A stretch of DNA of 64,000 nt from Oncomelania hupensis (GCA_036898135.1 CM072511.1:33934139-33998138), one strand, 5' to 3'; positions 33,231 to 47,180 are shown, counted from the first letter of the stretch. A program made the numbers and translations. Notes: generated by a model not told the origin, from the letters alone.

Positions 33231-34220
33231 AGTGGTTCTGCATTCCAGGGTACACAGGTTGCTGTTTAAAATGTAGACAGAGAGACAGCTGTTGTCTGCG
33301 AGTTGCATTTGGACGATTTTGCCTTGGCTTCTAAAAGTATCTTAATTTATTATGTTATTTTTATGTTTTTGGAAAAAAAAATTAGGGTTGGTGCAAAATG
33401 TACAGGGTCGGTCAGGTGACCATAAACGAACATTTTTTTTCTTTGGCCTAAGCGCTGCACATAGGAATTTAAAAAAGTACAATGCACATATGAATAAGCT
33501 TCATGGGACTGGTCGTTTGAAGGGGTGGGCTTGGTTACATGAGCATGCAATGCACTGAAATTAATCGTAATGTACTGCCAGGGTACAAAGGCATCCTCTC
33601 CCTCTAACTTTGGTGAAGCATGTTTGAGTAATGCACAAAAATATTTTATTTTAATTTAGTATTTATGTTAGGCAACGTATTTTTAAATGTCATACCTTTA
33701 TTTAAAAATAATATTAGACATGATATTTATTGCAATGTACTTACACTTACAGCCGACGCTGTTGTCAAATGTCGTCTGCAAAGTTATATGTGACGTCACG
33801 TTTGGCGCTTGAATGGGATTCTTGCAAGATTGTTTGCGAATGAATTTTTGTGCGCATAGAAGTATGGATGAAAAAGAAAGTGAACAGGTAACTTTCAGCT
33901 GTAATATTTAGTAACATGAGTGCAAAAGTGTTTTGAATGGAAATAAAACAAAATTTGCGGTATTACGGAACGGCTCGTTCTTGACACGGGTTGAATCGGA
34001 AGCGCGCGGAATGAGGCTATTGCAGTTTGTGGACATTTTGTTTATTTATTTTTCTCAGAAACGATTAAACGTTCGGTAAGGAAATGTCGGCTATAACGAT
34101 TTCGCGGGTTTTAAGCGCACAGCAGGCCGATCCGCAGCGCCCAGCACCTGCCCAGATCAGCGTCCATACCGGACAAACTTTACAGTAGAGGCGAGGAAGG
34201 ACTTCCGGCTAAGCAATTTA
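33231..34220 (-). mobile_element. Helitron-like element, diverged copy
   Basis: The ends match the better-preserved copies at 53.4 and 63.1 kb. The 5' side (right) is ccggctaagcaattta at 34205-34220 with the gaatgaggctattgcagttt and gtccataccggacaaacttt blocks. The 3' side (left) is ccagggtacacaggttgctg at 33245. Half of the terminal hairpin and the TCTATATATA start are lost. The internal 33,320-33,960 differs from the other copies and holds no recognised protein. Confidence 0.65.
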
Positions 34221-34694
34221 AAGGCAAACATAAAGATAAAATACATATCCGGAAACAAACCGAGATAGTCCTGTTGCTTTATTTACTCTGTGAAATTAAT
34301 TTACAGGCCCTTGAATGCAGTCATGCATAGACCATGCATAAAATCATTAAGTAATAATTGCAGCTTGAGGAAAATTTGCAATCACTCTTTTTGGGATCCG
34401 CTTGACCGTGTAAATATAGGTTCAAGGACACCTATGAAAGTTCTCTGAGGAAATCTAAAAGGCTTGCTACATCTATAGGCCTACTTAATGTGACCAAAGT
34501 GCTTATCACGGAAAGAGGGTGAACTCCCATGACGTCATATACAAAACTGCGAGACGCTCTCACGGATTATTTCCCTTTGAAGCTCTTTGATGTGACCTCG
34601 TACCAAGTCACCTGTGTGAGAAACTATAGCACAGAATTTGCTTTTATTAATGATTCAAGCTAGTTTGAGGGGACGCGGTTTGTACCATTATTTA

Positions 34695-34695
<1 letters not shown>
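34221..34695. other. Intergenic, nothing recognised
   Basis: No gene or repeat was identified between the Helitron-like copy and the microsatellite. Confidence 0.45.
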
Positions 34696-34696
<1 letters not shown>

Positions 34697-34755
<59 letters not shown>

Positions 34756-34778
34756 GGATGATGATGATGATGATGATG

Positions 34779-34854
<76 letters not shown>

Positions 34855-34889
34855 GTATAATAATAATAAGTATAATAATAAGTATAAGT
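34697..34889. repeat. (GAT)n/(ATA)n compound microsatellite
   Basis: About 28 GAT units followed by about 25 AAT units and ataagtata variants. It is the tail of the L2-like LINE to its right, read on the minus strand. Confidence 0.93.
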
Positions 34890-36560
34890 ATATTTATATG
34901 GCGCTTTTCCTAGTAAGGAACAGTTCAAAGCGCACCCTCACGCATTCACACACTCACTAAACATTAGTACAATACATATACAATCATGCATGGCTGGAAG
35001 CAGGCGAGATCAAAGCGGACTTGGGAAGAAGCAATAATATATAAAGTGATTCCCCACACATGCAAACACAAACAGGCACACACACTCACACACACACGCA
35101 CAAACACACGTGCGCGCGCACACACGCACAAAAAGGATGAAGCAATATGGAAGAAACAGTTTTAAGACAGAACAGATTAGGAGAAGACTTTAGAGAAGAA
35201 ATGAGCTTTGAGGTCTGCTTTGAAGGTGTTGATATTCAGTATGCTGCGGAGAGAAAGTGGTAATGAATTCCATGCAGTTGGTCCAAAGACAGAAAAAGAT
35301 CTAGAACCAACAGAGGACAGTTTGTGGTGGGGTATCCTTAACAGGAGTGTGTCGGAAGAAGAGCGCAAGTTACGAGAGGGAGTGTAGCTTTGAGTATGAT
35401 CGGAGAGGTATGAAGGAACGGATCCATGGAAACGCTTTTAACAGAAAACAGATACTTTGCAGTAGGTGAAAGAGGGATGGTGTTATGACCTAGAGCTATT
35501 GTGTCGGTGAGGGTGGAGGACAGTTTATGCTTAGTGCCAATGAGCATGAACACTGTTTTGTCTGCATTGAGTTGCAATTTGTTTGCTGTCATCCAATTCT
35601 GGATGTCTGGGAAGCAGTAGGTTGAGGTTTTCAGAATGGAAGAGAGATTTTCAAGAGTATCACTGTTGCTAAGCTGGGTGTCATATTGGCATAGAAGTGA
35701 TTGTAAACACTCCTGAATGATCTGAAAAAGTTGTGATGTTTACAGAGTAAAAAGAATGGGTCCTAGAACTGAGCCTTACGGTACACCTCAAGTAAGCTTT
35801 GATGGAGCAGAAAGGTTGTTGTTGATAGAGATAGTTTGAAAGCGATCGATAAGGTAGGAGCGGAACCAGCTGAAAGCGTCATCTTTGATGCAGAAACTGT
35901 TTTCAAGCCGACGAAGGAGAATGGTCTATTAATTGTTTCGAAAGCGGCAGAAAGATCAAGAAGGGTCAGGAGAGAGAGAGTTTTCCAGAATCGGTGGTTG
36001 AAAAGATGTTGTTGGTGATATGCAGAAAAGCAGTTTCAGTAGAATGGTCGAGATGGTAGGCAGACTGGAAAGGGCAGAACAAATTGTTAGAGGATAGATG
36101 GTGATTGAGCTGCTTCAGTACATTTTTTTTTGTCTAAACGTTTGGACAGGAAAGGGAAGTTGGAGACAGGGCGCGCGGTAACTCTTAAGGTTTTCTGGAT
36201 CAAGGTTGGCTTTTTTTTTAAAGAAGAGGGCGGATGGTGGCGGTCTTGAAGCAGAGTGAGACAGAGCCAGATTGAAGAGCAGTGTTCATGATTGCGGTTA
36301 TAGGAGGAAGTAGGTCAGCAAGGCAGTCTAAACAAGGGGCAGGAATAGGGTCTAACTTGCATGATTTGAAAGGCATAGTTTTCAGTATTTCTTAGACTTC
36401 CGTTTCAGTGACAGGCTGGAAAAGGAGGAGAGGATTGCCAGAGAAAGACAGTTCTGGGTGAGAAAGGGGTTTAATCGAGCTTGCTGCGGATGTTTTCTAT
36501 CTTTGAGAAGAAAGAATCAAAGAAGGCTGATGGTTATTCTGAGGGAGTGATAGTTGAAGG
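34890..36560 (-). mobile_element. L2-like LINE remnant with degenerate RT
   Basis: Minus-strand RT fragments are visible: LQLNADKTVFMLIGTKHKL at 35500-35590 (the segment after the catalytic DD) and VFGPTAWNSLPLSLRS at 35210-35290 (the typical L2/CR1 C-terminus). The 3' end reads AGCGCCATATAAATATAC and runs into the AT-rich tail at 34860-34890. Frames are broken throughout, so it is inactive. Confidence 0.78.
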
Positions 36561-36800
36561 CAGGGAGAAGTGCTTGTGTTTCCAAGTAGGTTGTTTAAAG
36601 TGCTAAATAGCTCTATAGTAGAGGTGGAATTTTATTTTTATTATTTTTTTATTTTTTTATTTTTTTTAATGAAGTGTTGTCGTTTTGCTGTGGAGATTGC
36701 TGTGTTAACCATGTGCTTTTGTCTGATGTATGCTTGCTTGTGGACGGTGAGTTTGGATGCCCGCCATCTGCATTCGGCTCTCACGCAACTATGGCCTGAT

Positions 36801-36899
36801 CACAGGCGCTTGTATCAGGACACGCGAGCGCCTATGCCTGTGACGCGTCTCCCTTTGGTTATCTATAGGCGCTCGCGTGTCCTGATACAAGCGCCTGTG
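36801..36899. repeat. Perfect 35-base inverted repeat (strong hairpin)
   Basis: 36801-36835 is the exact reverse complement of 36865-36899, with a 29-base loop. The arms are GC-rich (cacaggcgcttgtatcagga at the outer side) in AT-rich surroundings. A 162-codon frame (36570-37058) crosses it but has no recognised homology. Confidence 0.97.
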
Positions 36900-37290
36900 G
36901 GAATGATCGATGCGGTTTTGTTTGTGTTTTTGTGGTGCGTGTTGTTGTTGAGACCCCACTGGCAGACCGTGGGCGCATTTTTCATGCGTAACTTGTTATT
37001 GCATGTTTTTCCCCAGTTTGCAACAGAAGTATATGTGTTCACATTTTCCTGTCATTGAATTAAGAGCATTGCTGCCTGGACTTCGAGCTGTAATCTGTAG
37101 CTCCAAAGAGAGTTTCAGGGTGGGTTTGTCACGATAGTGTGCACATCTACCCCAGCGCAGCATTATATGTTAATAATGGATGAAACGTAAATAAATTGCT
37201 GTAGCTATTATTTTAGTTTAAAATTGAATTGAATTAATTAATTTATTTTTGTTTGCATGTGTGTATTGCGTTTCTGTGTGCGTGTGTGTG
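36900..37290. other. Intergenic, nothing recognised
   Basis: Follows the hairpin. No repeat end or gene was recognised. Confidence 0.4.
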
Positions 37291-37293
37291 CAT

Positions 37294-37295
37294 GG

Positions 37296-37356
<61 letters not shown>
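37294..37356. repeat. (GT)n microsatellite
   Basis: About 30 GT units. Confidence 0.95.
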
Positions 37357-37357
<1 letters not shown>

Positions 37358-37434
37358 CACATCACCTCCAGTCAAATGACACTGAAAAAAATTAACTGCT
37401 TGTGTACATGTACCTAACAAAAATAAAGGGAATG

Positions 37435-37435
<1 letters not shown>

Positions 37436-37501
<66 letters not shown>
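37436..37501. repeat. (GA)n microsatellite
   Basis: About 32 GA units. Confidence 0.95.
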
Positions 37502-37505
<4 letters not shown>

Positions 37506-38085
37506 ATATAATTTTTTATTTCACAAAGGTAGTAGAATAAGCAGAGACCTGCTTTTTTTTTAACATCTGACCTTCGCTCTGAAACTATAAAACAACATTA
37601 AAACGATTACATGTTTACAGATGAACTTGAGTAAGAACACATGTATGTACACGACATGCATTGCAAGGAATAGGGGGTGGAGTTGCACATCAATTTTATA
37701 TTTATATTTTACATTTCTAGTATTCTAATGATCAATTGGTTTATAAGCAACAAACCTTAGAGGACATTACACACATTAACTAGCACCACAAGTATATAAA
37801 CTTATTTTATATACTTGTGCTAGCACATAATGCATTATTTGTTTTTCAAAATCAATTAAATGGAGCACTCTACATTGCGTAAAATAATCAGTAGCAAAGA
37901 ACATAAGTGGGCTTGTAGAGGAAACATTCCTTCATATTAATTTATTACTTGTACAATGAAGGTAACGTTTATTTTGACTTCATAATGTGGGAAGCATATA
38001 TTTGCTCTTGAAAGCATTCATGCTGGTAGTTTGTCTCAGGAAGTTTGGGAGAGAGTTCTAGAGACTGGTACTTGAATAAATTAAA
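37502..38085. other. Intergenic, nothing recognised
   Basis: AT-rich. An imperfect palindrome of aagtatataaacttattttatatactt lies near 37791-37817. No gene was seen. Confidence 0.45.
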
Positions 38086-38089
38086 CTAG

Positions 38090-38885
38090 ACTTAAACGGA
38101 TCAATCCGAGGAAGAGGAGTGTTTAATCTCATGACTCCGAGCTAAGAAACGCGATCACATCACACCTCTACTACATTCCCTTCACTGGCTTCCTGTGCAA
38201 GCACGCATAGAGTACAAACTCTCTGTTCTCTGTCACAACTTCTTCACTGATTCTTGTCCCTCCTACCTTGCTGACCTGCTGTCTGTCTACTCCCCTTCAC
38301 GCACTTTAAGATCTTCTGCTGAAACTCGCACACTCAAGGTTCCCGTCACCCGCACTAAGACATACGGCCAACGTGCATTCGCCTACGCCGCACCTAAGCA
38401 GTGGAATTCCCTTCCCTTCCATATCCGCAACATACAATCAAAACAAGCATTCAAAAAGGCCCTCAAAACCCACCTCTTCAAACTGCATTATTAAGACTGA
38501 TTTGTATCCCGCTGCCATTCTCTCCTCTTTTGTCTCTGTCTGATCCGTAAGTGTATTACACGGCTGTACATATTTATACTGTTTTTCCTCTTGGGCCTAA
38601 CCGGGCATATAAATAGCTGTGAATAGGTTTTTTGCTATTCTATTTCTGTCTTTTCTGTCATTTGTGTACATAGTTGTAAATAGTATATTTCTGTCTTTTT
38701 TTGTAATTTGTGTACATAGTTGTAAATAGTTGTACCCTTACTGTTCTGTCTTTTGGTGTATTGTAGCAAAAGCAATGTTTTATCGAGTGCATGTATTTAT
38801 ATGTAATGATTATGTAAAGCGTGGTGAGTCTGGTCATAGGCTGGAGTACCCGCTATATAAAAATCCGTTATTATTATTATTATTA
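38090..38885 (+). mobile_element. L2-like LINE 3' end with intact C-terminal coding piece
   Basis: The final ~100 codons of an RT polyprotein (38195-38494) are followed by a 3' UTR with repeated tgtacatagttgtaaatag units, the ggctggagtacccgctatata end and a TTA tail. 5'-truncated. Copies of the 3' UTR lie at 31667-31905. Confidence 0.85.
38195..38494 (+). pseudogene. LINE RT C-terminal fragment
   Basis: Ninety-nine codons match the L2/CR1-type C-terminus: ARIEYKLSVLC, SPSRTLRSS, TKTYGQRAFAYAAPKQWNSL and FKKALKTHLF. The catalytic RT core is absent. Confidence 0.85.
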
Positions 38886-39089
38886 CTTGGCGTGAAGTTC
38901 TCAAAGTGAATTTTGAACATATGATTTCTAGTACATACCCAGTGATAATTTTTTGCATAAATTAACTCTTATTATAAGCCAATCTTGTTTTTAGAGGAAG
39001 AATCCCTAAGTTTATGTAGTCTAACTCAGAAAGGGTTGCTTTCTTTAATAGGACTACTTTAAGAGCACGTTTGTATAATCTAATAAGTA

Positions 39090-41005
<1,916 letters not shown>

Positions 41006-41038
<33 letters not shown>
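41006..41038. repeat. (GT)n microsatellite
   Basis: About 16 GT units. Confidence 0.93.
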
Positions 41039-41040
<2 letters not shown>

Positions 41041-41249
41041 ACCTCTTAGGAATGTACAAATACTACTCCACCCCCTAACTCCTCCTCACACACCCTCACC
41101 CCTCCGCTCCTCAAACTCTAGTTTCATCTCTCTAGAATATTACCTGCTTCCAGTCTGAATTAAGTACCCTATTTGTGTAACAAGTAGAAAGTCCGTTATT
41201 ACATCTAAATATAATAATATACAGTTGTACTTGGTCAGTTTTTGCAATT

Positions 41250-41900
41250 GTGAAATTAACTCCACAGAAAACTAAGGTAAGCTTATTTTCAAAGGAAAGT
41301 GTGATGTTTTCAGAAGAGCCTTATTTCAAGGTTTTTTGTTTGTTTGTGGGGATGTAAAAATAGAAAAAGCTAGCCTATCATTTAACAGCGAGATGATAAT
41401 TGATCAATTTAAATTGCATAATTAGAAAAATAACGCTGATGTTAAAGAGCGCGTCATGTTTTAGAAAATTCTGATTTCAAGGGTGTATGCCTGGAAGCCT
41501 TTTAAGGCGAAAGAACCTACTCCTTTACAGTGAGTTGACGTTCATTAAATTACAGAATTAGAAAATCAAGGCTGATTTCAAAGAATATATCATGCCTTTC
41601 AAAACATTGGTTTGTATGTGGCTTGTGTGAGAATGATTCTGACAGTGTGCAATGAATGAACAGTGGTGCATTTAAATCACAAAAACGTTACATTGACCTT
41701 AAATAATAGTTGCGTTTCATAAAATAAATCTGACCTCAAGTTATCGATTGTGTGAGCGTGCAGATGACTACTTATGACAATTTGCATATAATTTACCATC
41801 GTGAATATTCAATCACAGAAAAGGTTCATTGACCTAAACGATCGTGAGAGAAATGTTAATTTGACTTTAGTTCCTGGTTATTGTATACTTGGAGACGACT
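41250..41900. repeat. Degenerate tandem repeat, period ~130-160 bases
   Basis: A recurring anchor of the type aaatyrcaraa is followed by tgatttcaaag or tgacctaaa variants. It appears near 41253, 41412, 41548, 41675 and 41811, at spacings of 159, 136, 127 and 136. Units are strongly diverged. Confidence 0.45.
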
Positions 41901-42171
41901 GAGACTTTCAATTTAGAGCGGAAAGGAATTGTCTATATTAATCAGTCGAAATATTTCCCAGCTATCCTTTAGAGGTTAATCATTCAGCCACTAAATCGAC
42001 TACCTCCTCTGAATTTTGTGGTATCACCATTTGATTTTGATGTGCCGGCGGACGATGAACTTTTTATGGGAGACTAAGTCAAATTAGCCCTACAATTATT
42101 TACAACGTCCGCGCTGCTGTCTAAAGATCTTGACAAAAATATATTTTTAAAAAGTCCAGTAAGGCAAACAG

Positions 42172-42180
42172 ACACACACG

Positions 42181-42218
<38 letters not shown>
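42172..42218. repeat. (CA)n microsatellite
   Basis: About 22 CA units. Confidence 0.93.
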
Positions 42219-42222
<4 letters not shown>

Positions 42223-42381
42223 TACATACACACAAACACCCGCGCACACCATAACACAACCGTGTAAAAACGCCGTTGTAATGACTTTCATGAAACGCTA
42301 CATAAGTTCGTTTTACATTTTTGAAATGTGTCCTTTTTTTAAGCTAATCCTAACCCTTAGCTATCCCTAAGCCTAACACAG

Positions 42382-42400
42382 CCCTAACCCTAACCCTAAC
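42382..42400. repeat. Short telomere-like CCCTAA run
   Basis: Three CCCTAA units, preceded at 42346-42381 by degenerate variants (cctaaccctta, ccctaagcctaa). Too short to call a telomere. Confidence 0.7.
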
Positions 42401-42699
42401 GGAACACTGTTTTGACGTAAAATTAACGGGGTCATTAAAAGAACGTAGGTAAAGTATAAAGAGTGTGTTAAAAAACAAAAAAAAACGGCGCTTTTACATC
42501 ACCACATACATAGTACCCCTCCTCCCAACACATCCTTTTATTTTTTTTATTTAGAGACTTATTTCAAAATACTTTCAAATAGACGGGCGGAATCAGAACG
42601 AGCCAAGTATCGGTCTGTCCGTCTGTCGGCCTGTCGATCGGTCCGTTGGAAGCCATATTTGAAGAACCACTGAACGGATTTTGACCAAACATCATAGGA

Positions 42700-43260
42700 G
42701 CGCACAAACAACTGCTGCCCTGGCGAGGTTGAAGCCAATTTGGAAAGACAGGACCATCAGTCTACATTCCAAGATAAGACTGCTGCGCTCCCTTGTCATC
42801 TCCATCTTCCTAAATGCTTGCGAAACATGGACCCTCACAGAAGATCTCCAACGAAGAATTCAAAGCATGGAAATGAGGTGATACAGAAGACTTCTGGGCA
42901 TTTCCTATACCCAGCACATCACCAACGACGAAGTCCGACAGACCATCACACAAGCCATTGGACAACACGATGACCTGCTCACAGTGGTGAAACAACGGAA
43001 ACTCCGATGGTATGGCCACGTCACCAGATCATCAGGTCTTGCAAAGACCATCCTGCAAGGCACAGTGCAAGGAGGTAGAAGAAGAGGGAGACCGAAAAAG
43101 AGGTGGGAGAACAACATTCGAGAATGGACTGGTTTGACACTGAGCGAAACCATCAGGGTTGCTGAGGACAGAGAAAGATGGAGTAAGCTGGTTAAACGAT
43201 CGTCTGTGGTGCCACTACGACCTTCGAGTTACGGGATAGGATAGGATAGGATAGAATAGG
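42700..43260 (+). mobile_element. LINE family A 3' fragment with target duplication
   Basis: A 561-base 5'-truncated copy ends in GATAGG repeats. Target duplication atcatagga lies at 42691-42699 and 43261-43269. The C-terminal coding part is visible in pieces (e.g. the [20 protein letters not shown] region near 43000). It shows that this family integrates by target-primed reverse transcription. Confidence 0.88.
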
Positions 43261-44010
43261 ATCATAGGAACATGACCTAGGTTAGTACGGAACGCGGAAA
43301 GCGTCAAATGCGCGTGCAATTGCACGACCATCTAGTAGCTAATTGGTCGAAAACTTGCACGCCAAACTGCGCAAGCGCGAATTCACGCGCATGTACCTAC
43401 GAGTCACATTAAAACTAGGATTGGGAAATATCCTGAAATACGTTCTATGTACCAACATAATTTATTACAAATTGACAAATAATTTACAATGTAAGCCTCG
43501 CCACACATACTCTCCCCTGACTCTAACCCTAAATTAAATGTTATAATAATTCACATTTACTATTCTGTCTTTACTATGTTGCCAATAGAACAACAACAAG
43601 AGTACAGAGAGTGCCACCTATAGTTTTTATTCGCAGTGATGAAAACTTAGCGTAGATGTAAAAGCGTAGGGTAGCGATGAAAAAAACTCGAAAAGAAACA
43701 AAACAAAGCTGCAGTGAAGAGCTAGGGCTAAAGAGTTGTAGATGACGAAAGTCAGCTATGGCGTATACAGTGAGGTAAATTAAATCTTAGAAAAATAGAT
43801 CCAGACTTCCAAATAACTAAACACCAAGTCCGAACTACATTCTCCTTAGAAAACATTATCAAACGTGGTCTAAAATGATAAATAAACCTATTACACTACT
43901 CAAGTTAGTATTTTCAGAAAATCTAAGAGCTTACAAGATGAAGGCTACAATAAAGATAACTCCTGCGATAGCTACACGGGTTTTCCCATGCTTTTCCTGT
44001 TCCAAAAACT

Positions 44011-44582
44011 CCCCCGTTGGGGTGCCGGGAGTTTCAGTATAAATAGTATCTCCACTTTCTGGAAATTTAGTGCTTTAAATTCTCACTGTCGCTGTCTTTC
44101 TCATGTTCTTTCTCATTCCTGCTGTGTTCTATCAATCTGCTATACTATCTTCTTCTTCGCTAGACCAGTCACCTATCTTTTTTCTTGAAAACTCTTCCGG
44201 GACAAGACTCCTTATTTGTATGTGAGGTCTGCTGGATCAGCTTGGGACTATTGGACGCTTTCTGCCAGGTGGCCACTAGGGCTTCCTATGATGTTATTAT
44301 TTAGCAATGTAGACATTTTATATGTATGTGTTTTGTTGATAATTTATAATGATGTTTGTATTCTATTTTGTTTTTTTGTAAACGGGGGTTCGATAAATTA
44401 GAGTATAGCCTCAGCGTCCCCTATGTGGGATGTCTTTTTTGTAAAGTGACTGGCTGGTGGAGAGCCTTCAGTTTTACCACTAGGGTTGTTTCAGCAGATC
44501 TTTTATGCGGATCGGGGGTTGTCCGGTCCTGATTTGACTCGGAAGGGTCCGCTGGACCTAAAGCCATAATCATGTAATGTAA
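44011..44582 (+). mobile_element. LINE family B 3' fragment
   Basis: This 572-base insertion is flanked by tgttccaaaaact (43998-44010 and 44583-44595). It matches 50087-50645 over its length (cccccgttggggtgccggga through gtccgctggacctaaagc) and ends in ATGTA-type repeats. No RT domain is retained. Confidence 0.82.
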
Positions 44583-45287
44583 TGTTCCAAAAACTATATA
44601 AATAAATTACTATAACATTTAATTTGGAGAGTTTGAGGCAGGAGAGGGTGTGGGTGGCGAGGGTTTCATTGTAAATTATTGTGAATTTATATTAAATTAT
44701 TTTACAATTATTGAACATAGGCTTACTGCCGGATATTTCCCATTCCTGGTTTTAATATGACTCGGAGATAAAAGCGCGTGCAATTGCGTGTGCATTTGCG
44801 CTTGCGCAGTTTGGCGTTTACGTTTTCGACCAAACAGCTACTAGACGGGCGTGCAATTGCGTGTGAATAGTCACCTATATGCATCTGTGTCCGGGGACGG
44901 TAATCTATTCACAACTTTCCGGCACCTCTCATAAAAACTCGTGGGTATCGCCATTACAAATTAAAACGAGGTTATATGAAACCAAGTTCCGGTTTGGATT
45001 GTTTTGCTTTTATCAAAGCTTGATGCGTGACTTTTAAATATGGCAAATTGCCGAAAACGATGATTGTTAGAGCCAGAAAACGAGTGGGATAAGTATAAAA
45101 ACGGTGGAGGAAGTACATGCTCAGTGAAAGAATGCAAAAAACAATCGTAGAGGCCTGTATTTGTGGCGACTTCGGAGGTGCGTCGATCATCGACAGAAAG
45201 TGAAACAGGACCTGAAAACTCTTGTAGTTTTCCATAGCTTCGCCGTCGCAACCTTCACAAAACACGAAGTAACTGACTATGTTAGGC

Positions 45288-45502
45288 TAGCGTTGTGGCC
45301 AAGTGGGCTAAGGCGGGACTAACTTGCCTTGTCCACAAGCCAGAAACCAATGGCGCATGACAGGTGTGGGTTCGAGCCAGCATCTGGGCGTTATGTTTTT
45401 CCGAATATTTTTCAAAAATTCACAAATAATGTTAGGTAGGTAGGGTTTAGGCGCGCCACTGGCGATAGAAAGGGATAATAAACTGCAGCAAAAAAAAAAA
45501 AA
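45288..45502 (+). repeat. tRNA-derived SINE, copy lacking central domain
   Basis: Same tRNA-Leu-like head (A box tggccaagtgggctaaggc, B box ggttcgagcc) and same 3' end (ataataaactgcagc plus poly-A) as the copy at 15380. The ~80-base central block and a GC-rich 3' block are missing. Confidence 0.82.
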
Positions 45503-45909
45503 TATGTGAGGGTACGATACAGGTGGCCAGTGACACATGTTATTATTCTTGAATATTTGGAAATAACTCACTAAAACACGCGGAGAAAAAAACCCGGAAG
45601 TATTTTTCATAGAGGGGATTCCCGTTGGTGCATAGGATAGAAGAAAAGTGTGAATCTACGCAACGCAACGCGTGTGAATTTTCGCGTGCAATTTCACGCG
45701 CATTTGACGCTTCCCGCGTTCCATAGGTTAGTGGCATGCCTCCCGTGCCATCATATTTGCTACACTGCAAAGGTCTAGTTCACTGGAGTCATTTTGTTGC
45801 TAAACGTGTTTTGTTGAGATTTGGTATTCGGGTACTTCAAATCACGTGACATCCTTCAATAGCAGTCCAGTTGGTCAGTAGATCCGTCGTTCTGAATTTC
45901 ACTTAAAAA

Positions 45910-45938
45910 AAAACAAAAAAAAAAAAAAAAAAAAAACC
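45910..45938. repeat. Poly-A tract
   Basis: About 28 A with one C interruption. Possibly a retroposon tail. Confidence 0.6.
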
Positions 45939-46189
45939 ACACACACTTTTTGCTTTATTTCAAGAAAAAGTTAACCGTAATTCATTATTTTTACATTGCG
46001 GATACCCTCACTACTGCTAAGCATTTTAGATCATTCGTATTTGCATTTTCTAAAAGTTAAACGGTCATACATTTTAAGTTTAAGGACCATATTTTCTTTG
46101 CTGGTTGGCTCAATAGTCGAAGAGTCATGGCTAAAAAAAAAATTTTCCAAAAGTGAAACGGCCCCGTACTTTCCCCCGATTCTTTGATA

Positions 46190-47180
46190 CTTACTAATTT
46201 ACTTTCGCTTCTGGTCCCGCCAACAAGACTTCTCCAGCTGTCCCGGTCCTGGACCAATTCTTCTAATTGTCCCCATGACAACCCCTCTTCCTTGGTTTTT
46301 GCCTCCATGTCTCGTCGCCATGTGTTTCGGGGACGGTCTCCTTTTCTTTTTCCTTGAGGATTCCAAGTGAGCCCTTGTCTGGTGATGCTGGAAGCAGGTT
46401 TTCGGAGGGTGTGGCCAATCAAGCGCCATCTTCTTTGAAGGGTTTCTTTCTACACAGGCACTGGCCATCTGATCTTTAGTATCCTCCTGAGGTAGGTGTT
46501 GATGAAAGTATGGATTGTCTTTATGGTTGACACACTTGTTCTCCATGTTTCTGCTCTATATAGGAGTATTGGTTTCACGATGGTGTTGAAGAGTCTGGTC
46601 TTGGTGCGGGTGGTTAGGACATTGGAGTTCCAAACGTTCTTCAGCTGCTGGAAAGCTGTTCTTGCCTTGCCGATACGCATTCGTACATCAGCATCAGTTC
46701 CTCCCTGCTTGTCAAAGATACTGCCTAGATATGCGAAGCTCTCCATCTTTTCCAGCGTCTCATTCTCAAGTTCGATGGGTTAGGTGTCGACTATATTCGC
46801 CTTGAACACTTTGGTCTTCCCTTTGTGGATTTTTAACTCAGTCTTTGAGAAGTTCTCTGCCACAGTGTTCATCTTCTCCTGCATCTGTTGCTGGATATGC
46901 GAAAGAAGTGCCAGATCATCAGCAAAATCGAGGTCGTCCAGCCGTTTCCATAGCGTCCATTGGATACCGTTACATTTCTGTGCCGTAGATGTTCTCATTA
47001 CCCAATCAATGGCAAGCAAAAACAGGAAAGTAGGGAGCAGGCCCCCATGTCTCACGCCAGTTCGCACATGAAAGTTATAGGCGGTTGTTTTTCTTTGGAC
47101 CGAGCACTTCCTGACAAGTCGATACAACTGTTGCCTTCACGTCTTTTCACTTCTGTTCTAGACTCTCAAACTCAATGAGC
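46190..47180 (-). mobile_element. LINE family C remnant (RT palm to C-terminus)
   Basis: Minus-strand protein fragments run in order from right to left. They are RTGVRHGGLLPTFLFLLAIDWV and LDFADDLALLSH (the catalytic FADD block, 46780-47127), then SFAYLGSIFDKQGGTDADV and KTRLFNTIVKPILLY (46450-46746), then a GHTLRKPASSITRQ C-terminus (46057-46422). Frames shift between blocks, so it is inactive. The closing GHTLR, RPRNTWRRD and RDSWRSLVGG pattern is common to many animal non-LTR elements. Confidence 0.82.

Larger units (their letters stand above)
43287..45723. mobile_element. Mutator-like foldback element with 9-base target duplication
   Basis: The outer ends are inverted: the left starts ac then GGAACGCGGAAAGCGTCAAA, and the right ends with the complement of GGAACGCGGGAAGCGTCAAA. 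Flanks carry taggttagt (43278-43286 and 45724-45732). Inverted arms extend inward ~260 bases (43308-43555 against 44605-44860), including gccaaactgcgcaagcgc. The right arm is split by extra sequence at about 44870-45650 that contains a SINE. A truncated LINE (44011-44582) sits in the centre. No transposase was recognised. A 9-base duplication fits MULE-type elements, but this is inference. Confidence 0.65.

Noticed and set aside
34638..34928. Poly-Met/Ile or poly-Tyr/His frames
   Set aside because: Translations of the GAT/AAT trinucleotide arrays.
36570..37058. 162-codon plus-strand frame across the perfect hairpin
   Set aside because: No homology recognised. The first part is a T-rich low-complexity run and the middle is the inverted repeat read through both arms.
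42346..42400. Chromosome end or telomere
   Set aside because: Only three perfect units, with ordinary repeats on both sides. Interstitial at most.
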